Assembly (NCBI GenBank): GCA_003427395.1 | Contig: BFEA01000127.1 | Location: 2,603,192-2,630,144 of the forward strand | Direction of reading: 5' to 3' | Source of the DNA: Chara braunii | Lineage: Eukaryota; Streptophyta; Charophyceae; Charales; Characeae | DNA length: 26,953 nucleotides | In this document: one piece after another, positions 18,702 to 26,953 of the stretch | Layout of the letters: each line of letters begins with the position of its first letter | Numbering within the stretch: position 1 is the stretch's first letter | Notes under the pieces: generated by a model | Told to the model about the DNA's origin: nothing | Databases searched by the model: none | What the model saw: only the letters and a program-made list of their open reading frames with translations | Translations under genes and position numbers: made by a program

Positions 18702-18986
18702 TCGGGATCACACCCACCCCGAAGGGATCTCCCGATGAACTGCCGTCCTCAACTCAGATGGATCGCATGACCATAAATGATCCGCGTATGCCATCTGCCT
18801 TATGACCAGAAGTGGTCCGCCCTCTCTGCCAAATCGCACCCTTGCCCCCAAAAAACTCTGCCACAGGAGATCTCAGTTCTGACCTGGGACTCCACCCCCA
18901 CTTTCCCAAAAATCCTTGGCACACCCCTTTTCGCACTTCTAGGCCCACATTCTACTCCGATCAGGAAGTCGCGCTGGGCGCGAGGT

Positions 18987-18999
18987 TGGTATTGGAGCC
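18987..18999 (+). other. Primer-binding site of element B
   Basis: TGGTATTGGAGCC, one mismatch from the plant initiator tRNA-Met primer site and one from the site in A. It is followed by a near-palindrome around CACGTG in both elements. Confidence 0.75.
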
Positions 19000-19139
19000 C
19001 GACACGTGGCCGGGTTTTAGGATTAACAGCACGATAATTGAGCGATCTGGTTAACTGAGGGCGACGTCGACCCCGGAACGCGCATAGACGCGACCTTGTC
19101 ATCACCCGAAGCAAATCGGCTAATCGGCGGGCAGCCAAC

Positions 19140-20444
19140 ATGAACGGTAATCCACAGAATCCGAATCCGCAGCAGAACGTTAATCAACCGAATCCTAACC
19201 AACCCGCCCCACGAGCACGGGCTCCCATGATGCCACCTGATCTCTATCTGTTCGATCCTGCACATCATCTTGCAGAAGCATGGCTGGCCACGCTCCGGGC
19301 AGAACCGTATGATGATAACGAAGCTCGGGTAAATATTCCCGCCCGATTAGGAGGGGACACTCACCACTGGTTTAGTATCTATGTATGGATAGATCTTCCG
19401 ACTTTCGAACGAGATTTTCTGAATCGATTTGATTATGTCCATCCAAAGCAAGCACTTTTTATGATTAAAGACCGGGTGCAAAAACCTCTTGAGTCTATCG
19501 TAGATTATCGAAACCGATTCTACCGAATGTTTGTGAAAACTGAGCGAGGTGAGCAAGTCGGGAGAGATTTGTTTATTGATGGGCTTTGCAGCCGAACGAT
19601 AAGGGCGAAGCTGCGAAAGCAGTTCTCCCCCATCAATCATACGCTGCAATAGATCATGGTTGCTGCAGAGGAGATGGAACGAAAGTTCGCGACAAGCTTC
19701 CTGGAAGGAGAAGACTATCCTAAGGAAGGGGATTCGTCCGAACTCGCAAGGGCGAAAGCTGAGCTGGCTGCGTTGCAAAACAAGTTCAAAAATATGGGAT
19801 TTGTGTCTGGCGCAGTCACCTATCTGGAACAGATAGCCCCTAAATGACCGACCCCGAGTGTAATCACGAGTGTCCCTGTTCCTGTGATGCCAACACCTGT
19901 AATGACGGCACCCCCACCACCGATTGAGAACCCTGTGAGGTCAAATGAATCCACCGCCATCTTTGAACTAACCAAAACATTAACTAGCCTAATCCAGAAG
20001 AACAAAAAGGAACAGCGAGAGCATGACGCTCGGTTGGAGGCTATGATGAGGAACATGCGGCCCATCACAGTACGTGCCGCTCCAATCCAACAAGGACTGG
20101 CCCCGATACCTGCGCTTGGAGGGGCCGCAAGCAATTTGAATGTTTGTTATGCATGCCATCAACTGGGGCATTTAGCCCGCGATTGCCCCCACCGGCCCCC
20201 GCAACAACGGGTTGGGGTCACACCCATGGCAGCATCCCCCATCGCTAACGGACCTGGACGGGTAGGAGCCCTAATGGAAGAAATGGAAGCTGGAGGAAGT
20301 GCGTTAGCTACCTCGGAAGAGGTTGCTGAGCTCACCCCGTTGGACCAATATGTGTCGCTTGGTTATCCGGGGCTTGGAATGATTGGAACAATCAGACCGG
20401 CGCCAGAACAGAAAGAAGTGGCGAAGTGGCGACCTTCTCCATGA
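19140..20444 (+). pseudogene. gag: Gag of element B
   Basis: The Gag start ATG at 19140 follows the PBS by about 140 bases. An Asn/Pro/Gln-rich leader of about 35 residues precedes the capsid domain (AEAWLATL, HHWFSIYVWIDLPTFERDFL, RDLFIDGL), then a basic/acidic helix (ELARAKAELAALQNKFK), a Pro-rich hinge, a coiled-coil-like KKEQREHDARLEAMM stretch and a perfect CCHC knuckle CYACHQLGHLARDCP near 20140-20185. One frame runs throughout, broken by TAG at 19650, TGA at 19845 and TGA at 20442. The first and last lie where Gln or Arg codons would be one C-to-T change away. Gag would form the particle and bind RNA. Confidence 0.85.
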
Positions 20445-20447
20445 GAG

Positions 20448-21014
20448 ATGGAATCGGAAGGACCCACCTTCGTCACTGGGGAAATCGATGTGCTCAACAT
20501 CATCCGAGCCTTGGACCATCGGATCCCACTTTCGATCGGCCATCTGCTCTCGATCTCTGAACAAGCTAATGAGCGAATGTTACCACACTGTAAGGCGAAT
20601 CGAAAACAATTCGCCCTCGCCCGAACAACGAACGTGAAAGCTAAAAGCCTTACACCAGACGAAAATACGGCTGGCACTTCGGATCCAATACGGGTAGGGT
20701 TAATACAGAAAGACGATCATTTCCTACGGATTAAACCCATCCCTTGGAAATCTGCGAAATGCAACATTGGAATATGGGGAATTCCGTACAATGCAATCAT
20801 TGATTCGGGAGCTGCTGTTCTGGCTATTTCGATGCGTGTAGTTGAAAGAGCAGGTAGGAAAAAACGATCTAATCATGCTTACGGAAAAGGATCAGCTCGT
20901 TTCGGCAGACGAAGAAAAGATCAAGACAGTGGGAAGAATGACCAATGTCGCTTTTCGATTAGGAAAGGTGCACGCGTTAGGAGATGTCGTGGTATTAGAC
21001 ATAAGCACCTATGA
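20448..21014 (+). pseudogene. pro: Linker and aspartic protease start of element B
   Basis: This stretch has the same frame as Gag, after one stop. It begins with the conserved linker TFVTGEIDVLNIIRALDHRI (A: QFQTGEIDLLQTLKQLDIRV) and SIGHLLSISEQAN. The protease active site is in AIIDSGAAVLAIS, with the catalytic DSG intact, unlike copy A. A one-base frameshift near 20855 moves the rest of the protease into the RT frame, so residues after about 20860 in this frame are not native. Protease would cleave the polyprotein. Confidence 0.8.
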
Positions 21015-23376
21015 TGTCCTTTTCGGCCTTCCCGCTCTTGTGGCGTTACGAGCAAACTTGGATTTCGAGCGACGGTCAACCATCCTCCGAAATACGGGAG
21101 GAAAGCCCTATGCTGTACCTATGAGGCTGACCCTTCGTACTACCATCAACGCGGTCCCGCGAGTTTCTCCGATGATAGCGGGAACTCTTCGCATAATCAC
21201 CTGGGAAGACTCCGCAGACGATGAGCCATCATCGAAGGATGTGGAAAGCAGTGACGAAAATGATCCGCAAATTCTGAAACTAGCACGACGACACATTTAT
21301 TACCCGCCACCCAGAACGATCGCAAGAACGATGCATCTAACCAGTCGGAATATCCAAAGGACCAAAGCGATGATTTTGGGTGAACCCCTCGTACAAATTT
21401 CGAGGATGGTCGATTCCTTGGAACCCCCTCAAACCCTGTACGAAGGAATTTCCCCTCTCCTCGCCCGATACAACGACAAAAAACACTACTGCGATATCAC
21501 AGATGTCCCGAAGTCCCTATTGACACCCGCAAAAGAAGTACGACTGCTACGCCTGGGGTCGAAGGCCAGTCCTTTGGAACCCCCTGGGCATCTCGAGGTT
21601 GAATCAAATGAGCTCGTGATAAAGATCGCAACTAGAACCGTACCATGGCAAGATATCTGCGATGGAATCACCCCGGAAGGACACGTGGCCATCCGGGAGG
21701 AAGACGCCCAGATAATGGTTACGGTGTTCTCCTGGCGATTTGCGCCACCACCTGATGTGGCGAAACAAGCACGCACGAAGCAGATCGACGTACGGATCCG
21801 GGATCAACTTTTAGAATTACACGTTCCACAGTACGTACCTGATGAGATTCATCGTTTGATTGCGGACATTCTGATGGAATATCAGGGAGCGATTAGCGTA
21901 ACGGACACTGACATCGGCTTGTCATTCGTCATTCAACACGAAATTCAGACGGGAAACCATTCCCCAATTCACTGCAAGCCCTACCGATATTCCCTGATAG
22001 AACGAAAAAAGGTTCTCGAACGAATTCGGGAATTTGAAGCAAGCGGTTGGATCGAACCCACCACTGGACCATGGTCATTTCCAGTAGTGTTAGTACCGAA
22101 GAAGAATGGATCAATCCGCATATGCATCGATTATCGCAAACTGAATGAGATCACAATCAAAGATGTTTATCCGCTCCCCCGGATTGATGATTTGTTGGAT
22201 GCGATTGGTTGTGCTAATTATTTTAGCAAGTTTGATATTCGGCATGGCTTCCATCACATTCTGGTTAAGGAAGAAGACAGGCCGAAGACGGACTTCGTGT
22301 TGTTTGAAGGCACGTGGCAGTGGGTTCGATTTCCGATAGGAATTTGTAACGCGCCTGCCACTTTTCAGCGAGCGATGAACGTGACGTTCCAGAACTTCGT
22401 CAACAAGACACGGCTAACTCAGGGAATGATCAACTTCTGCCTGATCGTGTACATGGATGATATCCTTGTCTACTCGGAAACCTATCACGGACATGCACAA
22501 TACATTAGGTGGACATTGGGAGCACTGAGAGACGCTGGATTCAAGATTGCACTCGAGAAGAGCGAATTTTTCCTCTCGGAAATTTCGTTCTTGGGATACG
22601 TGGTGACACGTGGAGGGCTGCGACCGGATTCCAGGAAACTTGCGGTTGTGAAAGAAGCCCCAGTTCCCACGTCGCTGACGCAGGTTCGAGCCTTCTTGGG
22701 CCTGGCGTCGTACTACCGCCATTTTATCAAAGGGTTTGCGGCGATTGCTCGGCCTCTCACGAACCTGCTTCGGAAGGACCAGCCTCTGCAGTGGGACTAT
22801 GAGTGTGGACGAGCCTTTGATGCACTCAAAGAGGCCCTGGTTACAACACCTATTTTGATCCGACCGGACCCTACTAAGCAATTTATTCTTATAACGGTCT
22901 GGCAACCGGAAGCGATCTCCGCCATTCTAGCACAAAAGGGGAACGATGGTCGCGAACATGTCATCGAGTACACGTCACAAACAGTGCCGGATGAACGGAG
23001 GAATGATTCAACACCTCAAGGCGAATGCTATGCAGTAGTCTGGGGAATCCAACAATTCCATCCATATCTCTACGGACAGAAGTTCCGCCTCGTGATGGAT
23101 CATGCGCCTCTGCTGGCTTTGAAGAAGCTCACTAACTACACGGGCATGATTGGACGTTGGGCGGTGCGTCTACAGGAGTACGACTTCGACATCATCCATC
23201 GGAAGACAGAAAGACACGGCAACGCGGACGGACTGACACGTCTGCATCGGCCCGCTAAAGTACCTAAGGGCGAGGAAATCACTCCGTGGAAGGAGTCAGA
23301 ACCGGTGAACGGGCCTAAGTACGGACAAGTGGCAGTTCTCCCACGTGGCAAGAAGCAGACCGGTGGCAATGGGTGA
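20842..23376 (+). CDS. pol (PR-RT-RH): Protease C-terminus, reverse transcriptase and RNase H of element B
   Basis: This 844-codon open frame is the best preserved coding part of the window. The first 60 or so residues complete the protease (VSADEE, LFGLPALVALRAN), followed by a linker with EPPQTLYEG. RT motifs: GWIEPTTGPWSFPVVLVPKK, RICIDYRKLNEITIKD, motif A Asp in FSKFDIRHGFHH, GICNAPATFQRAM, YMDD, FLGYVVTRGG and LGLASYYRHF. RNase H: LITVWQPEAIS, where the first catalytic Asp expected from copy A (LITDWQ) is Val; Glu in PQGECYA and Asp in LVMDHAPLLAL are present; it ends at HGNADGLTRLHR. The true polyprotein start is Gag; the frame here is entered only after a frameshift. The stop (23374-23376) overlaps the next ATG. 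Confidence 0.93.
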   Translation: MKEQVGKNDLIMLTEKDQLVSADEEKIKTVGRMTNVAFRLGKVHALGDVVVLDISTYDVLFGLPALVALRANLDFERRSTILRNTGGKPYAVPMRLTLRTTINAVPRVSPMIAGTLRIITWEDSADDEPSSKDVESSDENDPQILKLARRHIYYPPPRTIARTMHLTSRNIQRTKAMILGEPLVQISRMVDSLEPPQTLYEGISPLLARYNDKKHYCDITDVPKSLLTPAKEVRLLRLGSKASPLEPPGHLEVESNELVIKIATRTVPWQDICDGITPEGHVAIREEDAQIMVTVFSWRFAPPPDVAKQARTKQIDVRIRDQLLELHVPQYVPDEIHRLIADILMEYQGAISVTDTDIGLSFVIQHEIQTGNHSPIHCKPYRYSLIERKKVLERIREFEASGWIEPTTGPWSFPVVLVPKKNGSIRICIDYRKLNEITIKDVYPLPRIDDLLDAIGCANYFSKFDIRHGFHHILVKEEDRPKTDFVLFEGTWQWVRFPIGICNAPATFQRAMNVTFQNFVNKTRLTQGMINFCLIVYMDDILVYSETYHGHAQYIRWTLGALRDAGFKIALEKSEFFLSEISFLGYVVTRGGLRPDSRKLAVVKEAPVPTSLTQVRAFLGLASYYRHFIKGFAAIARPLTNLLRKDQPLQWDYECGRAFDALKEALVTTPILIRPDPTKQFILITVWQPEAISAILAQKGNDGREHVIEYTSQTVPDERRNDSTPQGECYAVVWGIQQFHPYLYGQKFRLVMDHAPLLALKKLTNYTGMIGRWAVRLQEYDFDIIHRKTERHGNADGLTRLHRPAKVPKGEEITPWKESEPVNGPKYGQVAVLPRGKKQTGGNG

Positions 23377-25072
23377 CGGAGGTAGCCCCACAACCCCTTT
23401 TTCTCCCCTCTCCTCTTCGTCTCTTCTCTCCCTGCCTGATAAATTTTGCTATTTCTGCGAAGCCATTTCTCGCGTATATTCGGTCTCCATGCGTCCTAAC
23501 GGGGAAGGCTATGCAGAATGGATAGATTGTCGACAGTGTTTCGCACGAGCCCATGGCTCGTGCATCCAATACAGAAACGACAGTAAGTCTTGGTTGTGCC
23601 CCTTGTGTCGGGTCGACAAGATCCGACCGAGGCTCGCTTTTTGGATGCCACGTCAGAAGGATAGGGCTGAAGTATGGACCGATATCACTCTGATTGCTAC
23701 CTTAGTGGGTAACCCCCTCCAGGATTTCACCAAGGAAGATCGGAGGAGGGCTAATGAAAGCGCTCGGGATTATCGATGGGTTGAGGGTAGGTTAGAGAAA
23801 CGAAAAACGGATGGCAGTGGGATTTGGATGGTTGTACCGCACCCGTTCATGAGATATGACTGGGTGAAGACAGCACACGAGGAAACGGCAGCTCATTTCG
23901 CCGTACGGATTACAGAGTCAGCAATCGACAAAAATGAATGGTACTGGTCCAATATTTGGGACGATGTGAAATTCATCGTCGCAAACTGCCAAGTCTGCGT
24001 TGCTGATAAGGCGCCGATTCAGCCGCCAAGATCGACAGTACCGACGGTAGTTGAGCGGCATTTTCAAAGGGTTAGCATGGATACTACTGACATTGTGGTA
24101 CCCCCTGGTCCTAATAGTTGTGAGTATTCAATCCTGTTGGAATTTGTCGACCATTTTTCGGAATGGATCGAGGCCTACCCATGTCGCACGCGGCAAGCCG
24201 CCGAAATTGCGCGGTATGTTAACTGTTTTCTCGGGATGCACCAGGACACAGAAGAGATCCTGACCGATAACGGGGCGGAATTCAGGGGAGAAGTGTTGAG
24301 GAATCTGGTCATACATGGTGTCGCTGTGCGGGGAATACCGCGCCCCACATGTCACAATCCAATGGGCTGGTAGAAAACGCAAATAGGGTGATAACGACAG
24401 CGCTGCGACGAAACATCGCGGCACGGGATCCGAGGCCTTGGCCCGATATTGTCGACCATATCCTGGCAGTACATCGCGGAACGCCCCACGAATCGACGGG
24501 CGTGAGGCCCTTCCAATTAAGGACCAATAGCGTCGCTTGCGTTTCAATATCGAGCCTCCCTGATGAATCGACGCTCAACCGCCGGCCCATAAGGGCCACG
24601 GCTCGGGACAAGGCCAAGCGACACTTAGAGCTAATGGAACGATCCCTCCCCAGGCTAGCTTGAAAATGCCAGAAAAATGACCGAGCTGGCCCACGGCCTA
24701 CATGTCCGAAGCTACGAGGCCCGGAACGGGAACGCAGGTTCACGGCCTCAGTACAAATTGGGGGATATCGTGCAGGTAAGGAAATGTGCTCGTCAGGGTA
24801 AGCTAGCGCCACGGTTCTTCGGGCGATTCTGCGTGATTGAGCTAGGACCGAACGGCGTGAACACCGTGCGGCTTGCGCCTGAGGTCTCCGGCAGCCGATC
24901 GGCTCGACCGATCATCCGCCACGTGTCCTATCTACGTCCCCTTCCTTCTTCCCCATCTTCGCCTTCATCTGACTCCTCCGCTGCGGAAGAGGACGACGAC
25001 TGCTTATCACCTATCTGTCCTTCTTCATCTCGTTCTTTCTCAGATACCCCGTCCTCGCCACTATCGCCATGA
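23369..25072 (+). pseudogene. pol (IN): PHD finger-integrase ORF of element B
   Basis: The ATG at 23369 overlaps the RT stop by 8 bases (ATGGGTGA), in a +1 frame. Residues 27-80 form a C4HC3 finger: C27-x2-C30, C54-x2-C57, H62-x2-C65, C77-x2-C80, with Trp75 two before Cys77 and EWIDC before the third Cys, as in PHD fingers. Copy A has identical spacing. Then come the H2C2 zinc domain (AHEETAAH with NCQVC), the catalytic Asp in VSMDTTD, Asp in LTDNGAEF and Glu in NGLVENANR, a GPY/F-like LAPRFFGRF and a Ser/Asp/Glu-rich tail. Frameshifts lie near 24340 (between the second Asp and the Glu) and 24665. PHD fingers typically bind histone H3 tails; here the finger may guide integration, which is inference. 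Confidence 0.87.
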
Positions 25073-25551
25073 GCTTTTTCACGGAGCGAGCCCTCGGCCA
25101 CCATCTTTTAACGCCACGGGGTTACATCTCGGCGATTCGGCAGGTGTGCCATCCACGACTCAATCAGGATCTTCTACGGCTAGCGCAGTTCTTCTGCACT
25201 TCTAGGGTGTATGCAGCGGCGGAGTTCCGATTCGTAGGCAGTCCGCAGGTGGTGAAACTGGCAGAAGCGGTGGTTGTCCATCGGTGATCAACTCCAGGAA
25301 TCAGCCACGTGTCTACGGTCGTCGGTTTCAGCGGCGACATCAGCACGGTCAATGCGCTCCGACATACAGCCATCCGGATGCAACTAAGGAAGTGGGCGCA
25401 GCAACTGGCCGGGGAGTGGAACCGCTGTCTTACGCGCCCCGGGGAGAATCTTTTCCCCACGGACGGCGTCGAGCTCGGAGGGATCCGAGCATTCCAGCAC
25501 AAGCCAGCGGTGGTGCTGCCAGAACTCATCCCCTTCCAGCCTCCCCGATGA
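25069..25551 (+). pseudogene. ORF3 of element B, conserved ORF after integrase
   Basis: This reads as 160 codons of unknown function with one in-frame TGA at 25285-25287. Its ATG overlaps the integrase stop as ATGA. The start MSF-x-TERALG-x-HLL is shared with A. Later segments read SRVYAAAEFRFVGSPQVVKL and, after the stop, STVNALRHTAIRMQLRKWAQ with EWNRCLTRPGENLF. It looks like a soluble, helical protein with no zinc motif or membrane segment. It could be a third structural or accessory protein; there is no envelope-like signal peptide or transmembrane helix. The interrupting codon TGA is one C-to-T change from CGA. Confidence 0.6.
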
Positions 25552-26596
25552 ACCACTCCCAACTCTCCACTTTTTCCCTCCCATCTCTCTTCCCCCCCCT
25601 CTGGCAATCTAGTCTCCACCCTCGTCTCTCCTTTCTCCTAGAGCCACTCGCAGTCCCCCTTCTTGATCCTGGGCAGTGGAGACTTTGGCGTGAGCACTTC
25701 GTTGAATCACGTGGGCAAGGGACGAAGACCATCGCGAGTGGAGCGAGTACTTGGAGTGGCTGATTATCCAGGCCTAGAGAACAAACGTGGAGGGCGATCT
25801 TCTTGGATTCCTGTTCGGATCGGTGCGGCCCAGCCATCGCCAGCCAATCGTCCTAGAGCTTACGATCCCACTCGCGCAGCTAGCAGACGATCTTCCCCTA
25901 GAGATCGTCTCGCAAAGTGACGAGAGCCCGGTCCCGCATGTTCTCACGCGGACCTTGGCACCATATCTTCAGTGGTCAGCGTGCTTGGAGAAGCCCGGAA
26001 ATGACCGCAACCCGCCATCGCAGTGGGATTATCTAAGCCCACGAGAGATCATCGATCCCGCCTACTTCCGGGATCGAACGGCCACCGAGGACGAGGTGAT
26101 AGCGGCAGAAGAAGAAGCAGCCGAAGAAGAAGAAGAAGGGGAGGACGACGAGGAAAAAACTCCCGAAGAGGGGAGTTACAGCGAGCACAGCGAAGGGGAG
26201 CAAAGTGAGGAGGAGGAGGAGGAAGAAGAACAAAGCCCGGAGGAGGAGGAAGAAGAAGAAGATCAGGAGGAGCTAGAAGAGTTAGAGTGGGAAGGATTTG
26301 AGGAGGAGGTGCGTGCGGAGGCTCGAGCACACGCCCAAGCGCAGAAGAAGGAGGAGATCGCGACCGAAAAGCGACAACTGGAGTTTGCCAGCGCAGCAGG
26401 TCCGCCGACCATCGACGATCCAGAGCCGCCCAAGCCTGAACATGGGGACCCAGCTGCTGAGACTTCGGCCGCAGCGGCAAGGCGGCGACGAAGTCGATCC
26501 CCCTTCCCCTCCACCACCGACCGTCCACTAGTTCGAACCCGTACTGATGCGGGGCATCGGGCTTCGTCCCCAATCGTTATCCCGCTGTCCCCTTGA
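25548..26596 (+). pseudogene. ORF4 of element B, Glu-rich acidic ORF
   Basis: The ATG at 25548 overlaps the ORF3 stop as ATGA. The first part (Leu/Pro/Ser-rich, then VPLLDPGQWRLWREHFVE) is in one frame; a frameshift near 25710 leads to REWSEYLEWLIIQA, a TAG at 25775-25777, then an 800-base open stretch. That part has a hydrophobic-polar domain (FLFGSVRPSHRQPIVLELTI, WDYLSPREIIDPAYF), a long Glu run region at about 26100-26290, a charged helix with KKEEIATEKRQ, and an Arg/Ser-rich end (RRRRSRSPFPSTTD) that stops at 26594. The last 38 or so codons recur in the 15604-16074 fragment in the same frame with the same stop. I recognise no known family; strongly acidic plus SR-like tail suggests a nuclear or chromatin-related role, which is a guess. 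Confidence 0.6.
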
Positions 26597-26953
26597 CCAT
26601 CTCACCCTCCGCCAGGCTACCACCCACGTCGTCTTTCCCCGCAACCCCTTCCCCTTCGACACCTTCCACTTCTTCTACGCCACCCATCGTATTGTCACAA
26701 TCCATCCCTACCCTTCAACCCGATGCGCCCTCCCCAACTTTTACCTCCATATCCTTCTCCTGAGCGCCGCGTGGCGAGGCCACAATATGATCGAAGTTTA
26801 CTGCATGAGTACGGGGACTATCCCCGCATGCGAAAACTACGACCATTTCCGCGCGGCCCTCTTCCGCACCTTCACCACCCTGTATCCAGACTACCTCGCT
26901 TCTCTCCCCCATAGTGGTAATCGCTTCCCCCGTTTCCACTGGATCGGTCGATA
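26483..26953 (+). repeat. Second copy of the 471-bp repeat; ORF4 end plus downstream spacer
   Basis: Ungapped match to 15604-16074, about 96% identical, with the last 140 or so bases identical. After the ORF4 stop (26596) the sequence is Pro/Ser-coding on one reading and stays open in more than one frame (one frame open from 26547 to the window end). Substitutions between the copies fall on all codon positions in either frame, so there is no sign of protein constraint after the stop. The window ends at the same base at which the other copy enters the gap. Confidence 0.85.

Larger units (their letters stand above)
16898..18986 (+). repeat. 5' LTR of element B (about 2.09 kb)
   Basis: The start at TGTCGAGCCCCG is only three bases from the gap and parallels the start proposed for A. 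The end is set by the primer-binding site at 18987. Shared blocks with the LTR of A are TTTTGCAATTAGGA, TCGCGCGGCG, CTATAAATTCCG, ORF0 and CCAAAAATCCTTGGCACAC. There is a short GA tract near 17597. From TATA to PBS is about 1.65 kb (A: about 1.79 kb), so R plus U5 is unusually long. No second LTR is available to confirm the ends. Confidence 0.55.
16895..26953 (+). mobile_element. Ty3/gypsy-type LTR retrotransposon B, decayed, 3' end outside window
   Basis: The order on the plus strand is LTR with ORF0, PBS, Gag with a good CCHC knuckle, aspartic protease, RT, RNase H, PHD finger-integrase, ORF3 and acidic ORF4, then a spacer that reaches the window edge. The 3' LTR is not seen. RT-RNase H is an uninterrupted frame of over 800 codons, so this copy is better preserved than A. 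Gag has three in-frame stops, protease one frameshift, integrase two frameshifts, ORF3 one stop, ORF4 one frameshift and one stop, and the first RNase H Asp is Val. The visible length of about 10 kb plus a missing 3' LTR implies an element of 12 kb or more. Confidence 0.92.

Noticed and set aside
23345-23368. Start of the PHD-integrase ORF at GTG 23345
   Set aside because: The ATG at 23369 overlaps the upstream stop and is the natural eukaryotic start; GTG is not expected.
26529-26539. tRNA B-box-like GTTCGAACCC in the 471-bp repeat
   Set aside because: No A box or cloverleaf, and the other copy has substitutions. It lies in ORF4 codons.

Overview
The window looks like repeat-rich nuclear DNA of a eukaryote, most likely a streptophyte. 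It holds two large, decayed Ty3/gypsy-type LTR retrotransposons, LINE relics, a non-autonomous terminal-inverted-repeat element, long simple-sequence tracts and one assembly gap. The style of the elements (long GC-rich LTRs, an acidic Glu-rich ORF after the integrase) reminds me of the charophyte alga Chara braunii. That is an impression from memory, not something the sequence proves. No bacterial operon, CRISPR array, rRNA or convincing tRNA is visible.

Layout. 1-9140 (minus strand) is Ty3-like element A, read right to left: 5' LTR (about 9140-6571, with a TATA box and an ORF here called ORF0), primer-binding site (6570-6558), Gag, nucleocapsid/protease, RT-RNase H, a separate PHD finger-integrase ORF, and the start of a further ORF (ORF3) that breaks off near position 240. 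9240-11872 is a plus-strand LINE relic split by an antisense relic of the same family (about 11090-9660). 11873-14220 is mostly unassigned; it holds a 2.1-copy tandem repeat of about 300 bp, a (TC)36 tract, a possible broken exon and short repeats. 14221-15241 is a roughly 1.02 kb TIR element enclosing an older-looking foldback of about 490 bp. 15604-16074 is a fragment from the 3' part of another B-type element, followed by an 820-base gap. 16895-26953 (plus strand) is Ty3-like element B: 5' LTR with TATA and ORF0, PBS, Gag, protease, RT-RNase H, PHD-integrase, ORF3 and the acidic ORF4. It continues beyond the window.

How the genes fit together. A and B belong to one family and share an unusual plan. 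Gag-PR-RT-RH appears to form one reading frame. Integrase is a separate downstream ORF that begins with its own ATG and an N-terminal C4HC3 PHD-like zinc finger. Two further ORFs follow it. In B each of these junctions is a stop/start overlap (ATGGGTGA, ATGA, ATGA), and the integrase/ORF3 ATGA overlap is also present in A. This suggests translation by termination-reinitiation rather than the usual single Gag-Pol with frameshifting. A conserved ORF0 lies upstream of the PBS in both copies, so it would sit inside the LTR. Both copies are dead: A has lost the protease Asp and a zinc-knuckle Cys, B has lost the first RNase H Asp, and both carry nonsense codons and frameshifts. The comparison of the two copies is therefore the main evidence for what the intact family looked like.
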